Assembly (NCBI GenBank): GCA_016929205.1
Contig: JAFGJF010000063.1
Coordinates: 1-31,031 of the forward strand
Direction of reading: 5' to 3'
Origin: Anaerolineae bacterium
GTDB taxonomy: Bacteria; Chloroflexota; Anaerolineae; JAFGEY01
DNA length: 31,031 bases
Shown: positions 14,049 to 20,762 of the stretch, one piece after another
How the letters are laid out: every line of letters starts with the position of its first letter
Position numbering within the stretch: position 1 is the first letter of the stretch
Position numbers and translations under genes: made by a program
The notes under the pieces: model-generated
Seen by the model: the letters and a program-made list of their open reading frames with translations, nothing else
Told to the model about the DNA's origin: nothing
Database searches by the model: none

Positions 14049-15842
14049 ATGACTGGCAAAGCATCGATTGGCAAAGGATCGGATGGCAGATTGTCTTCTG
14101 GTGAAGCGTCATCGGGTAGCGCGCCGCAAGACAATGCGTCGTCCGATCAGGCCTTTCCTGACAGGGGATCGCGATCAGACAGGATCGCTCGCCGAGATTT
14201 CCTCAAGCGTTCTTCGTTGGCTGCTGGCGGTGTGCTCATTCAAGCGTGTAGAGCGCCGGGCACAACGGAGACGCCAACAGTTGTGACCAGCACCCCGGCA
14301 GATCCGGTGGGCGAGTCAACACCTGTTCTTGAACGTACACCAGATCATCCCGATATTGTCCTGACCTTGCTGCATACCAACGATACGCACGGCCACCTGG
14401 CCCCGTTCCGTTTGTTGGACTATCCTAATCCGGTAGGTGGCATAGCCAGGCGGGCGGCATTAGTCAAACAGATCCGCCAGCAAGCCGACCACGTGCTGTT
14501 GGTTGATGCTGGAGACGTACACCAAGGTTGCTTGATGGCCGACGCATTTGAGGGCGAGCCAGATATCGCCTTGATGAACGAGTTAGGTTATGTGGCGATG
14601 GGGTTGGGCAACCACGATTTGGATTATGGCTGGGAATCGCTGTTTCAACGTCGCGCCGACGCCTTTTTTCCCATTCTGTGTGCCAATTTGCAGAGTGCGA
14701 GCAGCGGTGAACATTTGCTCGACACGTACGCCATTGTTCAGGAAGGTGGGGTCCGAATTGCATTTACCAGTTTTGCCGGCCCCGAATGGCCGCACATTGT
14801 TGATGCCGAGCATTTGCAGGATGTCGTGCTCATTGACCCAATCGAGGCTGCACGTGAGTTGATCCCCAAGATCGGTCAGGAGGCCGATGTTGTGATTGTT
14901 TTGGGACACCAATATCTCAAGGACGATTACGCATTGGCGAATGCCGTGCCCGGGATTGACATCATTATTGGCGCACACGAGCACGCAAAACTGACGACAG
15001 CGGTGCAAATGGGCGGTACATTGATTGTCGAGGCCTATCAGTGGGGGGCATACCTGGGACGACTCGACGTGGCGATCAGCAATGGACGGGTGACGAGCTA
15101 TGCCTACGACTTGGTTCCGCTTACGGGAGACGTACCATCTGATCCGGACATTGAGGCGCACGTTGGTATGCTAGAGCACGAGATGCGCCGGTTGTACCCG
15201 GAAAGGTTTGATCTGATTGGTTCGGCAGCGATTGACATCTCGGATGAGAACATTCGCTTCCAGGAGGCAGCGCTTGGCGACCTGGTATGCGACATCTTGC
15301 GGCAGAGGGCCGACGCTGACGTGGCTTTTATGCCATCGCTGACCGTCTTGAACGCGTTGTTCAAGGGACCGCTGGTGGTGCAAGATATCTATGATGCTTT
15401 GCCATACCCAAACCAAATTCTTTGCTTGCGTATGACCGGAGAACAGATCCAGGACGTGCTCGATCTCAGTGCGTCGAGCGGGGGCACGGGCAATTTTGTT
15501 CAGGTCAGCGGCGTTCGCTTTCGTATCGTCGGCGGTGTCGCTGTGAATGTCATGGTGGATGGCGTTCCCCTTGACCGGCAAAAAGAGTATGTCGTTGCTA
15601 GCACAGATTACCAGGTCAAGCACGCGGTCGATTATCGGCCTCTTTTTGCCGCTGCGCAGGATGTGAAAGGCATCGGGGTGACAGTCAAAGAAGCACTGGT
15701 AGACTATATCCGTGCCAACAGCCCGATTGAGGCACATACAGATGGGCGGATCGTGATCGGGAAAGATGTCAGCGTAGATCAGGCTCACCGGGTCGCGTCG
15801 AGCCCTGAATACCGGGTCCGAGTGCGGGAGAGCGTGGCATAG
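14049..15842 (+). CDS. Tat-exported 5'-nucleotidase-family metallophosphatase (probable lipoprotein)
   Basis: 597 residues from ATG 14049, with AGAGGG 7 bases upstream. ATG 14043 is in frame but too close to that site. The signal is of twin-arginine type, ARRDFLKRSSLAAGG (RR at 48-49), followed by IQAC, a lipobox-like C67. The metallophosphoesterase domain has NDTHGH (111-116), VDAGD (152-156), GNHD (187-190), LGHQY and GAHEH, the residues that bind two metal ions. The second half is the 5'-nucleotidase C-terminal domain (ENIRFQEAALGDLVCDIL...). The expected activity is periplasmic or outer-surface hydrolysis of nucleotides or related phosphoesters. An unusual feature is the 47-residue Gly/Ser/Asp-rich stretch ahead of the twin arginines; a TTG at 14091 could shorten it. 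It probably shares a transcript with the aminotransferase. Confidence 0.88.
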   Translation: MTGKASIGKGSDGRLSSGEASSGSAPQDNASSDQAFPDRGSRSDRIARRDFLKRSSLAAGGVLIQACRAPGTTETPTVVTSTPADPVGESTPVLERTPDHPDIVLTLLHTNDTHGHLAPFRLLDYPNPVGGIARRAALVKQIRQQADHVLLVDAGDVHQGCLMADAFEGEPDIALMNELGYVAMGLGNHDLDYGWESLFQRRADAFFPILCANLQSASSGEHLLDTYAIVQEGGVRIAFTSFAGPEWPHIVDAEHLQDVVLIDPIEAARELIPKIGQEADVVIVLGHQYLKDDYALANAVPGIDIIIGAHEHAKLTTAVQMGGTLIVEAYQWGAYLGRLDVAISNGRVTSYAYDLVPLTGDVPSDPDIEAHVGMLEHEMRRLYPERFDLIGSAAIDISDENIRFQEAALGDLVCDILRQRADADVAFMPSLTVLNALFKGPLVVQDIYDALPYPNQILCLRMTGEQIQDVLDLSASSGGTGNFVQVSGVRFRIVGGVAVNVMVDGVPLDRQKEYVVASTDYQVKHAVDYRPLFAAAQDVKGIGVTVKEALVDYIRANSPIEAHTDGRIVIGKDVSVDQAHRVASSPEYRVRVRESVA

Positions 15843-15879
15843 TAGATTTGGCAGATAACTCATTTGGCGGCCTGACAAT

Positions 15880-15908
15880 TTGACAAAGCCAACGTTTTGT
15901 CATATACT
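15880..15908 (+). promoter_or_regulatory. Near-consensus promoter of the hicB-argG-argH operon
   Basis: TTGACA (15880-15885), 17-base spacer, TATACT (15903-15908). Transcription would begin near 15915, about 20 bases ahead of the arginine-rich leader peptide. A promoter this strong fits an operon controlled after initiation. Confidence 0.8.
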
Positions 15909-15935
15909 TGCACAAAACAAGATTGGACAAGATGA

Positions 15936-15992
15936 ATGAATTTGCAGAGACCATTTTCTTTTGAAAGTCGACGACGAACCCAGCCTGGTTAA
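15936..15992 (+). CDS. Arginine-rich leader peptide of the argG operon
   Basis: An 18-residue frame, MNLQRPFSFESRRRTQPG, with three consecutive CGA codons (15969-15977) plus an earlier AGA at 15948. GGA at 15925-15927 is a modest ribosome-binding site, 8 bases from the ATG. It lies between a strong promoter and an intrinsic terminator, all upstream of an arginine biosynthesis operon. That is the layout of a classical leader peptide in which ribosomes stall when charged tRNA-Arg is short. A second ATG at 15932 in another frame (MNEFAETIFF) has no Arg codons and is not favoured. The peptide itself need have no function beyond being translated. Confidence 0.7.
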   Translation: MNLQRPFSFESRRRTQPG

Positions 15993-16070
15993 GTGCCGCG
16001 TCTGGGCGATTGTGTTTTATAGATCATCAAGTAAACCAAACAGCTCTCCAGACCGGAGGGCTGTTTTTTT
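15978..16070 (+). promoter_or_regulatory. Predicted arginine attenuator (argG leader): alternative pairings
   Basis: Four strands can be seen. CCCAG (15979-15983), just after the Arg codons, can pair with CTGGG (16002-16006). GTCTGG (16000-16005), which overlaps that strand, plus TGTTT (16013-16017), can pair with CCAGAC (16048-16053) and AAACA (16038-16042) as an antiterminator. That pairing uses the 5' arm and loop of the terminator. A ribosome paused on the CGA run would cover CCCAG and so favour the antiterminator. One that reaches the TAA at 15990 would cover the second strand and leave the terminator to form. Confidence 0.6.
16040..16070 (+). terminator. Intrinsic terminator in the argG operon leader
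   Basis: ACAGCTCTCC (16040-16049) pairs with GGAGGGCTGT (16055-16064), 10 base pairs with one G-U, loop AGACC, followed by T through 16070. It lies 50 bases upstream of the first gene of the operon rather than after one, so it should act conditionally. Confidence 0.85.
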
Positions 16071-16122
16071 GTTATCTGCACGATGGGAATGAATAGAAAT
16101 GTGTCTGCCAAAGGAGGACGCT

Positions 16123-16362
16123 GTGTCTGCGACATATCAGTTTGACGTGATGATAAAACAAACCCAGGATGGTCAGTTCTTGGCGGCGATCCCCGTCCTG
16201 CCAGGCTGCTTTAGCACCGGCAAAACGGTTGAGGAGGCCAAGGGCAAAGCCATCGCCGCAGCCAAGTGCTATTGCTGGAATATGATCGAAAACGGCGCGC
16301 CCGTGCCCCAGGTCGTTTCCGGAGCGCCGGTCGTTGTTAAAAAGATTTCGGTTCAACTTTAG
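16123..16362 (+). CDS. HicB-like (UPF0150) small protein, first gene of the argG operon
   Basis: 79 residues from a GTG with AAGGAGG 5 bases upstream. The ATG at 16099 has no ribosome-binding site. The sequence has the HicB/UPF0150 pattern: a YQFDVMIKQTQDGQFLAAIP strand pair, then LPGCFSTGKTVEEAKGKAIAAAKCYCWNMIENGAPVP, with the usual PGC and TxEEA features. HicB proteins are normally antitoxins of HicA mRNA interferases, but no hicA-like frame is adjacent, and this protein has no added DNA-binding domain. Its stop overlaps the argG ribosome-binding site (argG starts 12 bases later), so it is translated in the arginine operon and controlled by the same attenuator. Its role there is unknown. 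It may be a domesticated orphan with a regulatory or metabolic-helper function. Confidence 0.8.
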   Translation: MSATYQFDVMIKQTQDGQFLAAIPVLPGCFSTGKTVEEAKGKAIAAAKCYCWNMIENGAPVPQVVSGAPVVVKKISVQL

Positions 16363-16373
16363 GAGGAGTATAA

Positions 16374-17603
16374 ATGGGAGATATCAAAAAGATCGTTTTG
16401 GCTTATTCAGGTGGGTTGGACACATCGGTGATCGCACATTGGCTCAAGCAGAATTTCAAGTCCGACATTGTCACGTTTACGGCTGATTTGGGACAGGAGG
16501 AAGAACTGTCTGGTCTAGATGCCAAGGCCAGGGCTAGCGGCGCGTCCGCAGTATACATTGAGGACATTCGTGCCGAGTTTCTGACCGAGTATGCGTTTCC
16601 GACGCTGATGACCGGGGCGATCTATGAGCGGCAGTATCTGCTGGGCACCTCTTTTGCGCGGCCAATCACGGCCAAAAAGCTGGTTGAGATTGCCAACAAG
16701 GAAGGGGCGGATGCGATCGCACACGGATGCACCGGCAAGGGCAACGACCAGGTTCGCTTTGAATTGGCCGTCAAGGCGCTGAACCCAAGGCTCAAAGTTA
16801 TTGCACCCTGGCGCGAATGGGATATCCGTTCTCGCGAGGACGCGCTCGATTATTGCTCCACGCACAATATTCCAGTCAAGTCGAGCCGCAAATCGATCTA
16901 TAGCCGCGACCGCAACATCTGGCACATGAGCCATGAAGGCGGACCACTAGAAGACCCTTCGCAGCCACCACCGGAAGACGTATATGTCCTCACTGTGGCC
17001 TCGGAAAAGGCCCCTGATGAGGCCGCTTATGTGTCCATTGCGTTTGAGCGGGGTTTTCCGGTAGGATTGGATGGGGTCAAGCTGGATCCGGTAACGTTGC
17101 TGACCAAACTCAACAAGCTGGGCGGCGCGCACGGCGTGGGCCGGCTGGATATGGTCGAGAACCGGCTGGTGGGCATGAAGTCACGCGGGATCTATGAAAC
17201 GCCAGGTGGGACGATTCTCTACACGGCCCACCGCGCCCTGGAAACGCTGTGCCTGGATCGCGATACGATGCATTACAAGCATCTTGTTGCCGATCGTTTT
17301 GCCGAACTGGTTTACTTTGGCCAATGGTTTACGCCGCTTCGCGAAGCCATCTGGGCATTTGTGCAAAAAACCCAAGAGCCGGTCACCGGTACGGTCAAGG
17401 TGAAACTGTTCAAGGGCAGTTGTACCTCTGTGGGCATCGAGTCGCCCAATTCGTTATACCGCGAGGATTTTGCGACGTTTGGCCAGGACGAGGTGTACAA
17501 GCAAAGCGATGCAGAAGGGTTTATCAATCTCTTTGGATTGCCGTTGACGGTACGGGCGATGGCCAGGATTGAAAAAGAAAACCAATCTGGAACCAGTGTT
17601 TGA
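16374..17603 (+). CDS. argG: Argininosuccinate synthase
   Basis: 409 residues; AGGAGGAG lies 5 bases before the ATG and overlaps the hicB-like stop codon. It joins citrulline and aspartate using ATP to give argininosuccinate, the penultimate step of arginine synthesis. The N-type ATP pyrophosphatase P-loop is AYSGGLDTS (10-18). Further family signatures are [13 protein letters not shown], the [20 protein letters not shown] segment and GIYETPGG. The length is normal for the family (about 400). argH follows after 11 bases. The protein is cytoplasmic. Regulation is expected through the arginine-codon leader and terminator upstream. Confidence 0.97.
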   Translation: MGDIKKIVLAYSGGLDTSVIAHWLKQNFKSDIVTFTADLGQEEELSGLDAKARASGASAVYIEDIRAEFLTEYAFPTLMTGAIYERQYLLGTSFARPITAKKLVEIANKEGADAIAHGCTGKGNDQVRFELAVKALNPRLKVIAPWREWDIRSREDALDYCSTHNIPVKSSRKSIYSRDRNIWHMSHEGGPLEDPSQPPPEDVYVLTVASEKAPDEAAYVSIAFERGFPVGLDGVKLDPVTLLTKLNKLGGAHGVGRLDMVENRLVGMKSRGIYETPGGTILYTAHRALETLCLDRDTMHYKHLVADRFAELVYFGQWFTPLREAIWAFVQKTQEPVTGTVKVKLFKGSCTSVGIESPNSLYREDFATFGQDEVYKQSDAEGFINLFGLPLTVRAMARIEKENQSGTSV

Positions 17604-17614
17604 GGAGCGTATGC

Positions 17615-18994
17615 ATGGGTAAACTGTGGGGCGGGCGATTCGGGGTCGAAATGACCAAGTTGATGGCGCAGTTTAATGCCTCGATCGGTTTCGATTGGCG
17701 GCTGTACAAAGCAGACGTGCGCGGCAGCCAGGCCTATGCACGGGCGCTGGTAAACGTTGGTGTGCTGACCAAACAGGAAAGTGAGCGCATTGTCGCCGGA
17801 TTGGATCAAGTGTTGCAAGAGTTTGACAGCCAGGCATTTGCATTTTTGCCCGACGATGAGGACATCCATACGGCCGTCGAGCGCCGCCTGGGGGAGTTGA
17901 TCGGCTCTGTAGCTGGTAAATTGCATACCGGTCGAAGCCGAAATGACCAAGTTGCCACCGATATGCGCCTGTATGTGCTTGAGAAAATCGACGAGCTGTG
18001 CAAGGGACTAGACTCGGTGCAGGCAGCCGTGATCGAGCAGTCCGAGACCCAAGTCGATCTGTTGATGCCGGGCTACACACATTTGCAGCCAGCGCAGCCC
18101 GTGTTGTTCAGTCACTGGCTGATGTCGTATTTCTGGATGCTGCAGCGCGACCGGCAGCGGTTGGATGAGATCAAAAAGCGAGTTGCAGTGCTGCCGCTGG
18201 GGGCATCAGCCTTGGCAGGAAATGCTTTTCCCATCGACTGCAACGCACTGGCCCAGGACTTGGGTTTTTTGTCCATTGCTCAAAACAGCATCGATGCGGT
18301 AAGCGACCGAGACTTTGTCGCCGAGTTTTTGTTTTGGGCGGCGCTGCTGCAGACACATCTGAGCCGGCTGGCTGAAGACCTGGTTTTGTGGTCTAATCCA
18401 ACCTTTGGCTTTGTTACCGTGGATGAACGTTATTCGACCGGGTCGAGCATCATGCCCCAGAAAAGGAATCCCGATTCTTTGGAACTGATAAGGGCCAAGA
18501 CAGGGCGGATCAATGGGGCTCTGGTATCCATTTTGACGTTGCTGAAAGGGCTTCCGTCGTCTTATGATAAGGATTTGCAAGAGGACAAGGAGCCACTTTT
18601 TGACGTCATTGATACCCTGTCGATGGTTTTGCCCATTGCGGCTGGTGTGATTTCAACGTTGCAGGTTCATTCTGATCGGTTGTTGGCGGCTCTGGATCAA
18701 GGTTTATTGGCTACTGAACTAGCCGACTATTTGGTGGCTCAGGGGCTGCCTTTTCGCAAATGCCATAGCCTGGTGGGGCAGGCTGTGCGCATGGCCGAGG
18801 AGAGCGGGTGCACGCTGGCTGAGTTGTCCCCGGAGAGCTACCAGTCAATAGACACCCATTTCAAGTCCGACTTGTACGATGTTCTGGATTTTCGCCGCGC
18901 GGTGGAGAGGCGTTCTGTATTTTGCGGTACAGCCACAAAAGCGGTGCAGGCACAGATCGGACGGGCAAAAGCACTGCTGGGTAAAACATCATGA
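17615..18994 (+). CDS. argH: Argininosuccinate lyase
   Basis: 459 residues from ATG 17615 (MGKLWGGRF), with GAGGAG 7 bases upstream; the TTG at 17600 overlaps the argG stop and is rejected. It splits argininosuccinate to arginine and fumarate. The fumarase/aspartase superfamily signature is GSSIMPQKRNPD (276-287), containing the mobile catalytic-serine loop. HTGRSRND (104-111) and TH156LQPAQP are also present, and the length is typical. It closes the first arginine operon and is followed by a 15-base-pair terminator shared with the convergent acyl carrier protein gene. Confidence 0.97.
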   Translation: MGKLWGGRFGVEMTKLMAQFNASIGFDWRLYKADVRGSQAYARALVNVGVLTKQESERIVAGLDQVLQEFDSQAFAFLPDDEDIHTAVERRLGELIGSVAGKLHTGRSRNDQVATDMRLYVLEKIDELCKGLDSVQAAVIEQSETQVDLLMPGYTHLQPAQPVLFSHWLMSYFWMLQRDRQRLDEIKKRVAVLPLGASALAGNAFPIDCNALAQDLGFLSIAQNSIDAVSDRDFVAEFLFWAALLQTHLSRLAEDLVLWSNPTFGFVTVDERYSTGSSIMPQKRNPDSLELIRAKTGRINGALVSILTLLKGLPSSYDKDLQEDKEPLFDVIDTLSMVLPIAAGVISTLQVHSDRLLAALDQGLLATELADYLVAQGLPFRKCHSLVGQAVRMAEESGCTLAELSPESYQSIDTHFKSDLYDVLDFRRAVERRSVFCGTATKAVQAQIGRAKALLGKTS

Positions 18995-19019
18995 GCGATG
19001 CTTGTTAGGAAAACTTGGG

Positions 19020-19054
19020 AAAACAATGCGTGCCAACCGGGCACGCATTGTTTT
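19020..19054. terminator. Bidirectional intrinsic terminator between argH and acpP
   Basis: AAAACAATGCGTGCC (19020-19034) is perfectly complementary to GGCACGCATTGTTTT (19040-19054), a 15-base-pair stem with a 5-base loop and A/T tracts at both edges. It serves argH on the plus strand and the acyl carrier protein gene on the minus strand. Confidence 0.92.
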
Positions 19055-19067
19055 GTGACAGGAAGCC

Positions 19068-19313
19068 CTACGCGTTTTGTTCTTTCATATGTTGTTCGAT
19101 GTAAGCGACGGCATTGCCGACGGTCAGGATGTTTTTTACATCCTCGTCGGGGATTTGCGAGCCAAATTCATCTTCAAATGCCATCAACAACTCGACCAGG
19201 TCAAGCGAGTCTGCTTCCAGGTCCTCTTTGAAAGTCGCATCGGCTGTGACTTGTTCTGGATCTACATCCAGCAATTCGACAACAATATCCTTTACCTGTC
19301 CAAAAACGTCCAT
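19068..19313 (-). CDS. acpP: Acyl carrier protein
   Basis: 81 residues. The ATG at 19313 is chosen because GGGAGG precedes it by 6 bases; the longer frame to 19451 runs through the promoter. The protein is acidic and helical. Its phosphopantetheine attachment site is S36 in EADSLDLVE, the DSL motif of bacterial AcpP. The rest (FKEDLEADSLDLVELLMAFEDEFG, then IPDEDVKNILTVGNAVAYIE) follows the family throughout. It carries acyl chains in fatty acid synthesis. No fab genes are adjacent; it is a single-gene unit with its own promoter, divergent from the prenyl synthase. Confidence 0.93.
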   Translation of the reverse strand: MDVFGQVKDIVVELLDVDPEQVTADATFKEDLEADSLDLVELLMAFEDEFGSQIPDEDVKNILTVGNAVAYIEQHMKEQNA

Positions 19314-19353
19314 TGTTTTCCTCCCTAGGTCCAATTGTGTGAAATGATTGCCT

Positions 19354-19381
19354 ATTGTACCAATCTTTGCCATTCTGTCAA
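19354..19381 (-). promoter_or_regulatory. Promoter of acpP
   Basis: On the minus strand: TTGACA (19376-19381), 16-base spacer, TACAAT (19354-19359), with a start near 19347 and a leader of about 35 bases to the acpP ATG. Confidence 0.75.
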
Positions 19382-19419
19382 CATCAGGCTGTTGTGTTCT
19401 TGCCGGGATGTACTGGCAT

Positions 19420-19448
19420 TTGACATGCGTGTCTATCCCTGATAAGAT
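19420..19448 (+). promoter_or_regulatory. Promoter of the polyprenyl synthase gene
   Basis: TTGACA (19420-19425), 17-base spacer, TAAGAT (19443-19448), with a start near 19455. It is back to back with the acpP promoter; the two -35 boxes are 38 bases apart, so a regulator bound between them could affect both. Confidence 0.7.
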
Positions 19449-19521
19449 CATGAAAACATAACACCTGATGTATTGTGAGGTTGCGACTTTTTAGGGGTGC
19501 TGGATTGTAGGAGATTGCGCG

Positions 19522-20538
19522 ATGACTTTTCAAGCCTACCTGGATCGGTATTTGCCTTTGCTGGAAAAAGAGCTCAAGGCGACTCTGGCGGTGCCGGACG
19601 ATGTATTGGCCCCGTTTTATGGCATGATGGGGTATCATATGGGCTGGGTTGATGCACAACTGGATGATACCTACGCACCACAGGGAAAAAGGCTGCGGCC
19701 TGTGTTCTGTCTGTTGACCTGTGAGGCCGTTGGAGGGCAGATGGAGCAAGCTTTACCGGCGGCAACAGCAGTTGAACTGCTGCACAATTTTTCCTTGATC
19801 CATGACGATATCGAGGATAACAGCTCGACGCGCCGGCACCGGACAACGCTGTGGAGAGTGTGGGGGCTGCCGCATGGCATCAACTGTGGCGATGCACTAT
19901 TTGCCATCTCTTTTCGTACGATGGATACACTGCGGGAACGGGGCGTGACGGCCGAGATTGTGCTGAATGCCCAACGCATGTTTGCCGATACGTGCATCTT
20001 GTTGACCGAAGGCCAGTACATGGATATGATTTTTGAGAAGCAAATGGACATAGAAGTAGATGACTATTTGCGAATGGTTCGTAACAAAACCGCCGTCTTG
20101 ATTGCCTGCTCGATGCATCTTGGCGCACTCATCGGCGGGGCAGACGAGGGCACCAGGTCCAAGTACGCGTACTTTGGCGAAAACCTGGGGATGGCTTTCC
20201 AGGTTGTCGACGACATTCTGGGAATATGGGGCCAAGAGTCCAAGACGGGCAAATCGGCGTCGTCTGACATCCTGACGCGCAAAAAGACGCTGCCTGTTGT
20301 GTACGCGTTGGGGAATGCGGAACTGCGCGCGATTTATGAGCAAGACGATTTGCATGAGCACGATGCGGTGCGTGCTGTTCAGATCTTGGATGAGCTCGGC
20401 GCACGCCAATATGCGGAATGGGTGGCCCAAGATTATGCCGAAAAGGCGATGGCTTGCCTGGACGATGTGGATCGTGGATCGCCTGCCCACCGGGCGATCC
20501 ACGATCTCGGACGGTGGCTACTGCAAAGAGATCACTAA
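19522..20538 (+). CDS. Polyprenyl diphosphate synthase (possibly geranylgeranyl diphosphate synthase)
   Basis: 338 residues; TAGGAG lies 8 bases before the ATG. It is a trans-isoprenyl diphosphate synthase adding isopentenyl units to an allylic primer with Mg2+. The first aspartate-rich motif is DDIED (95-99) within LIHDDIEDNSSTRRHR, and the second is DD (230-231) in FQVVDDILGIWG. GKRLRP (55-60) binds diphosphate. The residue five before the first motif is F90 and the next is S91. By analogy with archaeal geranylgeranyl synthases, a Phe at that place limits the product to about C20, but this is inference. It lies between the two arginine operons with its own promoter. It uses the products of the pathway begun by the mevalonate cluster about 8 kb away. 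Confidence 0.9.
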   Translation: MTFQAYLDRYLPLLEKELKATLAVPDDVLAPFYGMMGYHMGWVDAQLDDTYAPQGKRLRPVFCLLTCEAVGGQMEQALPAATAVELLHNFSLIHDDIEDNSSTRRHRTTLWRVWGLPHGINCGDALFAISFRTMDTLRERGVTAEIVLNAQRMFADTCILLTEGQYMDMIFEKQMDIEVDDYLRMVRNKTAVLIACSMHLGALIGGADEGTRSKYAYFGENLGMAFQVVDDILGIWGQESKTGKSASSDILTRKKTLPVVYALGNAELRAIYEQDDLHEHDAVRAVQILDELGARQYAEWVAQDYAEKAMACLDDVDRGSPAHRAIHDLGRWLLQRDH

Positions 20539-20559
20539 GCGCTTGGCGCAAACGTAAAT

Positions 20560-20588
20560 TTGACACGTCACCGGTTCTGTGATACACT
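20560..20588 (+). promoter_or_regulatory. Near-consensus promoter of the argC operon
   Basis: TTGACA (20560-20565), 17-base spacer, TACACT (20583-20588), 21 bases after the prenyl synthase stop. Transcription would start near 20595, immediately before the AGGAG of the leader peptide. Confidence 0.8.
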
Positions 20589-20609
20589 CTTTTTTCAGGA
20601 GTATTTGCT

Positions 20610-20657
20610 ATGATGGAATTTTCACACACATTGCGACGACGAAGGGCGATCAGCTAG
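20610..20657 (+). CDS. Arginine-rich leader peptide of the argC operon
   Basis: A 15-residue frame, MMEFSHTLRRRRAIS, with four consecutive arginine codons CGA CGA CGA AGG (20634-20645). AGGAG at 20597-20601 is a strong ribosome-binding site, 8 bases from the first ATG. It sits 22 bases after the -10 box and 52 bases before a terminator hairpin, upstream of an eight-kilobase-plus arginine operon. Four Arg in a row in a 15-residue peptide, using codons of the same CGA type as the argG leader, is very unlikely by chance at such a place. The expected role is to stall the translating ribosome when charged tRNA-Arg falls. Confidence 0.82.
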   Translation: MMEFSHTLRRRRAIS

Positions 20658-20680
20658 GGTATCCAAGCTGGATTGTTGTC

Positions 20681-20710
20681 CTTGTGTGCGTCAATGTGGA
20701 TCGCTACAAG
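20681..20710 (+). promoter_or_regulatory. Candidate antiterminator of the argC leader
   Basis: CTTGTGTGCG (20681-20690) can pair with CGCTACAAG (20702-20710), nine pairs counting one G-U and one bulge. The stem uses AAG at 20708-20710, the foot of the terminator, so the two compete. GCGATC in the leader peptide (20646-20651) can pair with GATCGC (20699-20704), giving a third competing state just behind the Arg codons. CAGCT (20651-20655) and AGCTG (20666-20670) also pair around the stop codon. Overlap with the terminator is smaller than in the argG leader, so the exact switching needs folding calculations. Confidence 0.45.
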
Positions 20711-20740
20711 CGGCCCTCCTTCTTGGAGGGTCGCTTTTTT
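20710..20740 (+). terminator. Intrinsic terminator in the argC operon leader
   Basis: GCGGCCCTCC (20710-20719) pairs with GGAGGGTCGC (20725-20734), 10 base pairs with one G-U, loop TTCTT, then six T. It lies 22 bases before the argC start codon. Stem length, loop size and G-U place mirror the terminator in the argG leader. Confidence 0.88.
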
Positions 20741-20762
20741 GTTTGTATCAGGAGGCGGGTAG

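Noticed and set aside
15932..15964. Alternative leader frame MNEFAETIFF ahead of the argG operon
   Set aside because: It has no arginine codons and ends before the CGA run; the overlapping frame from 15936 contains the Arg run and explains the layout better.
16123..16362. A complete HicAB toxin-antitoxin module
   Set aside because: No hicA-like frame of about 60-80 codons is present on either side; only the HicB-like partner exists.
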